From positions 1 through 5,556 of the forward strand of contig JAFWRL010000117.1 of the NCBI GenBank assembly GCA_017520105.1: 5,556 bases of DNA. Direction: 5' to 3'. The notes under the pieces were generated by a model, which made no database searches, was not told the DNA's origin, and worked only from the letters and a program-made list of their open reading frames with translations. Below are positions 4,543-5,556 of the stretch, one piece after another; the stretch's first letter is position 1; each line of letters starts with the position of its first letter. Position numbers and translations under genes: made by a program. The DNA comes from Fibrobacter sp. (GTDB taxonomy: Bacteria; Fibrobacterota; Fibrobacteria; Fibrobacterales; Fibrobacteraceae).

Positions 4543-5556
4543 CTAGATCTCTTCAATAGAAGCGTGGTATTCCTGCAAGCTCTTCACAGCACCATGGCCA
4601 TTACGAGCGGCGGCGATGCCCTTGACGGTGTTGTAGGCACCGGCGAGGGTCGTGATGTACGGAACCTTGTACTTGATGGCGGCCTTGCGGATAGCGCTTT
4701 CGTCCTTGATGGCGTCGCGCTTTGCCCACGGCGTGTTGATGATGAGGTTCACCTGCTTGTTCAGGATGATGTCGAGGACGTTCGGGCGGCCTTCGGCAAT
4801 CTTGTTCACCACTTCGCACTTGACGCCGGCCTTCTCGTAGAACTTGGCGGTTCCTTCGGTGGCGTAGATCTTGAAGCCGAGCTTCTGGAATTCCTTGCCG
4901 ATTTCGATAGCCTGTTCGGAGAGGTTCACCTTGTCGGAGAGGCTAATCAGCACGGCGCCTTCGTTCGGGAGGAAGGAACCTGCGGCTTCCTGGCTCTTGT
5001 AGTAGGCCAGGGCGTAGTCGTCGGAGAGGCCGAGCACTTCGCCAGTGGAGCGCATTTCGGGGCCGAGCACCGGGTCCACCTTCGGGAACTTGTCGAACGG
5101 GAACACAGCTTCCTTGGCGCCGTGATGGTTGAACTTCTTGTCCTTGAGCTTGAGGTCTTCGAGCTTGGCACCGAGCATGAGGCGGGTTGCGAGGCGGGCC
5201 ATCTGCGTGTTACAAACCTTGGAGACCAGAGGCACCGTGCGGCTAGCGCGCGGGTTCGCTTCGAGGACGAACACCTTGCCGTCTTCGATAGCGTACTGCA
5301 TGTTCATGAGGCCGCAAACGTGGAGGGCTTCGGCAATCTTGCGAGTGTAATCCTTGATGGTCGCGAGGTTTTCCTTGGTGATGGTCACCGGCGGGATGAT
5401 GCAGGCGGAGTCACCGGAGTGGACACCGGCAAGTTCCACGTGTTCCATCACGGACGGGATGTAAACGTGTTCGCCGTCGGAGAGGGCGTCGGCTTCGCAT
5501 TCCAAAGCGTTGTGGAGGAAGCGGTCGATGAGGAGCGGACGATCCGGGGTCACGCC
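4543..5556 (-). CDS. carB: Carbamoyl-phosphate synthase large subunit, C-terminal part (5' end beyond window)
   Basis: The last 337 codons of carB, ending with TAG at 4543; the start lies past the right edge. The enzyme makes carbamoyl phosphate from bicarbonate, glutamine-derived ammonia and two ATP, for pyrimidine and arginine synthesis, together with the small subunit CarA. Visible parts match E. coli CarB in order. First is the end of the second ATP-grasp domain, with MEHVELAGVHSGDSAC and the metal-binding EANPRASRTVPLVSK. LGPEMRSTGEV comes next, then the regulatory MGS-like domain from about GAVLISLSDK to the end, with EGRPNVLDIILN and INTPWAKRDA. The frame is intact. Its last 0.7 kb and the terminator are repeated, broken, at 1324-2188, beyond the R-M genes. 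Its 3' end may be the incoming allele, so a recombination breakpoint near 5242 is possible. Confidence 0.97.
   Translation of the reverse strand, partial: GVTPDRPLLIDRFLHNALECEADALSDGEHVYIPSVMEHVELAGVHSGDSACIIPPVTITKENLATIKDYTRKIAEALHVCGLMNMQYAIEDGKVFVLEANPRASRTVPLVSKVCNTQMARLATRLMLGAKLEDLKLKDKKFNHHGAKEAVFPFDKFPKVDPVLGPEMRSTGEVLGLSDDYALAYYKSQEAAGSFLPNEGAVLISLSDKVNLSEQAIEIGKEFQKLGFKIYATEGTAKFYEKAGVKCEVVNKIAEGRPNVLDIILNKQVNLIINTPWAKRDAIKDESAIRKAAIKYKVPYITTLAGAYNTVKGIAAARNGHGAVKSLQEYHASIEEI

Noticed and set aside
1..5556. CRISPR array, tRNA, rRNA, integrase, transposase or Vsr endonuclease
   Set aside because: I saw no regularly spaced repeats, no cloverleaf with CCA-type end, and no protein frame with recombinase, transposase or Vsr motifs in either strand.

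Overview
The window looks like a chromosomal segment from a Fibrobacter-like, plant-fibre-degrading bacterium. The evidence is a secreted PL9-like pectate lyase, a carB gene rich in G/C at third codon positions, and many short palindromic repeats between genes. The genus is inferred from style and content; no marker gene in the window proves it.

Layout: (1) 1-1097, minus strand: amino-terminal 365 residues of a secreted right-handed beta-helix pectate lyase, cut by the window edge. (2) 1098-1422: intergenic DNA with two minus-strand hairpin terminators and palindromic repeats. (3) 1423-2188, minus: a broken second copy of the 3' end of carB (carbamoyl-phosphate synthase large subunit), interrupted by three 71-79 bp insertions and one deletion of about 167 bp. 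(4) 2189-2450: palindrome-rich junk followed by a control region with two operator-like sites 20 bp apart. (5) 2451-4183: a compact, AT-rich Type II restriction-modification (R-M) module: a C-type HTH regulator overlapping a PD-(D/E)XK endonuclease gene (both plus), converging on a beta-class DNA methyltransferase (minus). The R and M genes overlap by 17 bp at their 3' ends. (6) 4184-4542: AT-rich methyltransferase upstream region, hairpins and repeats, and the carB terminator. (7) 4543-5556, minus: the intact carB 3' end, continuing past the right edge.

The main result is how these parts fit together. The R-M module sits between two directly repeated copies of the carB 3' end plus its terminator (1324-2188 and 4439-5242). 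The right copy completes the functional gene and the left copy is decaying. By eye, the aligned coding parts differ at roughly 28 bases, yet the roughly 159 aligned residues are identical, and one serine even uses AGC in one copy and TCT in the other. The two terminator stems also differ while keeping their pairing. The copies therefore appear to have diverged as selected genes in separate lineages before they met here. The simplest reading is that the R-M module arrived linked to a foreign carB 3' end that replaced and displaced the resident one, rather than by a fresh in-place duplication. No integrase or transposase is visible.

In the working model, the regulator times endonuclease expression so that the methyltransferase protects the host first. 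The recognition sequence cannot be read from the sequence.
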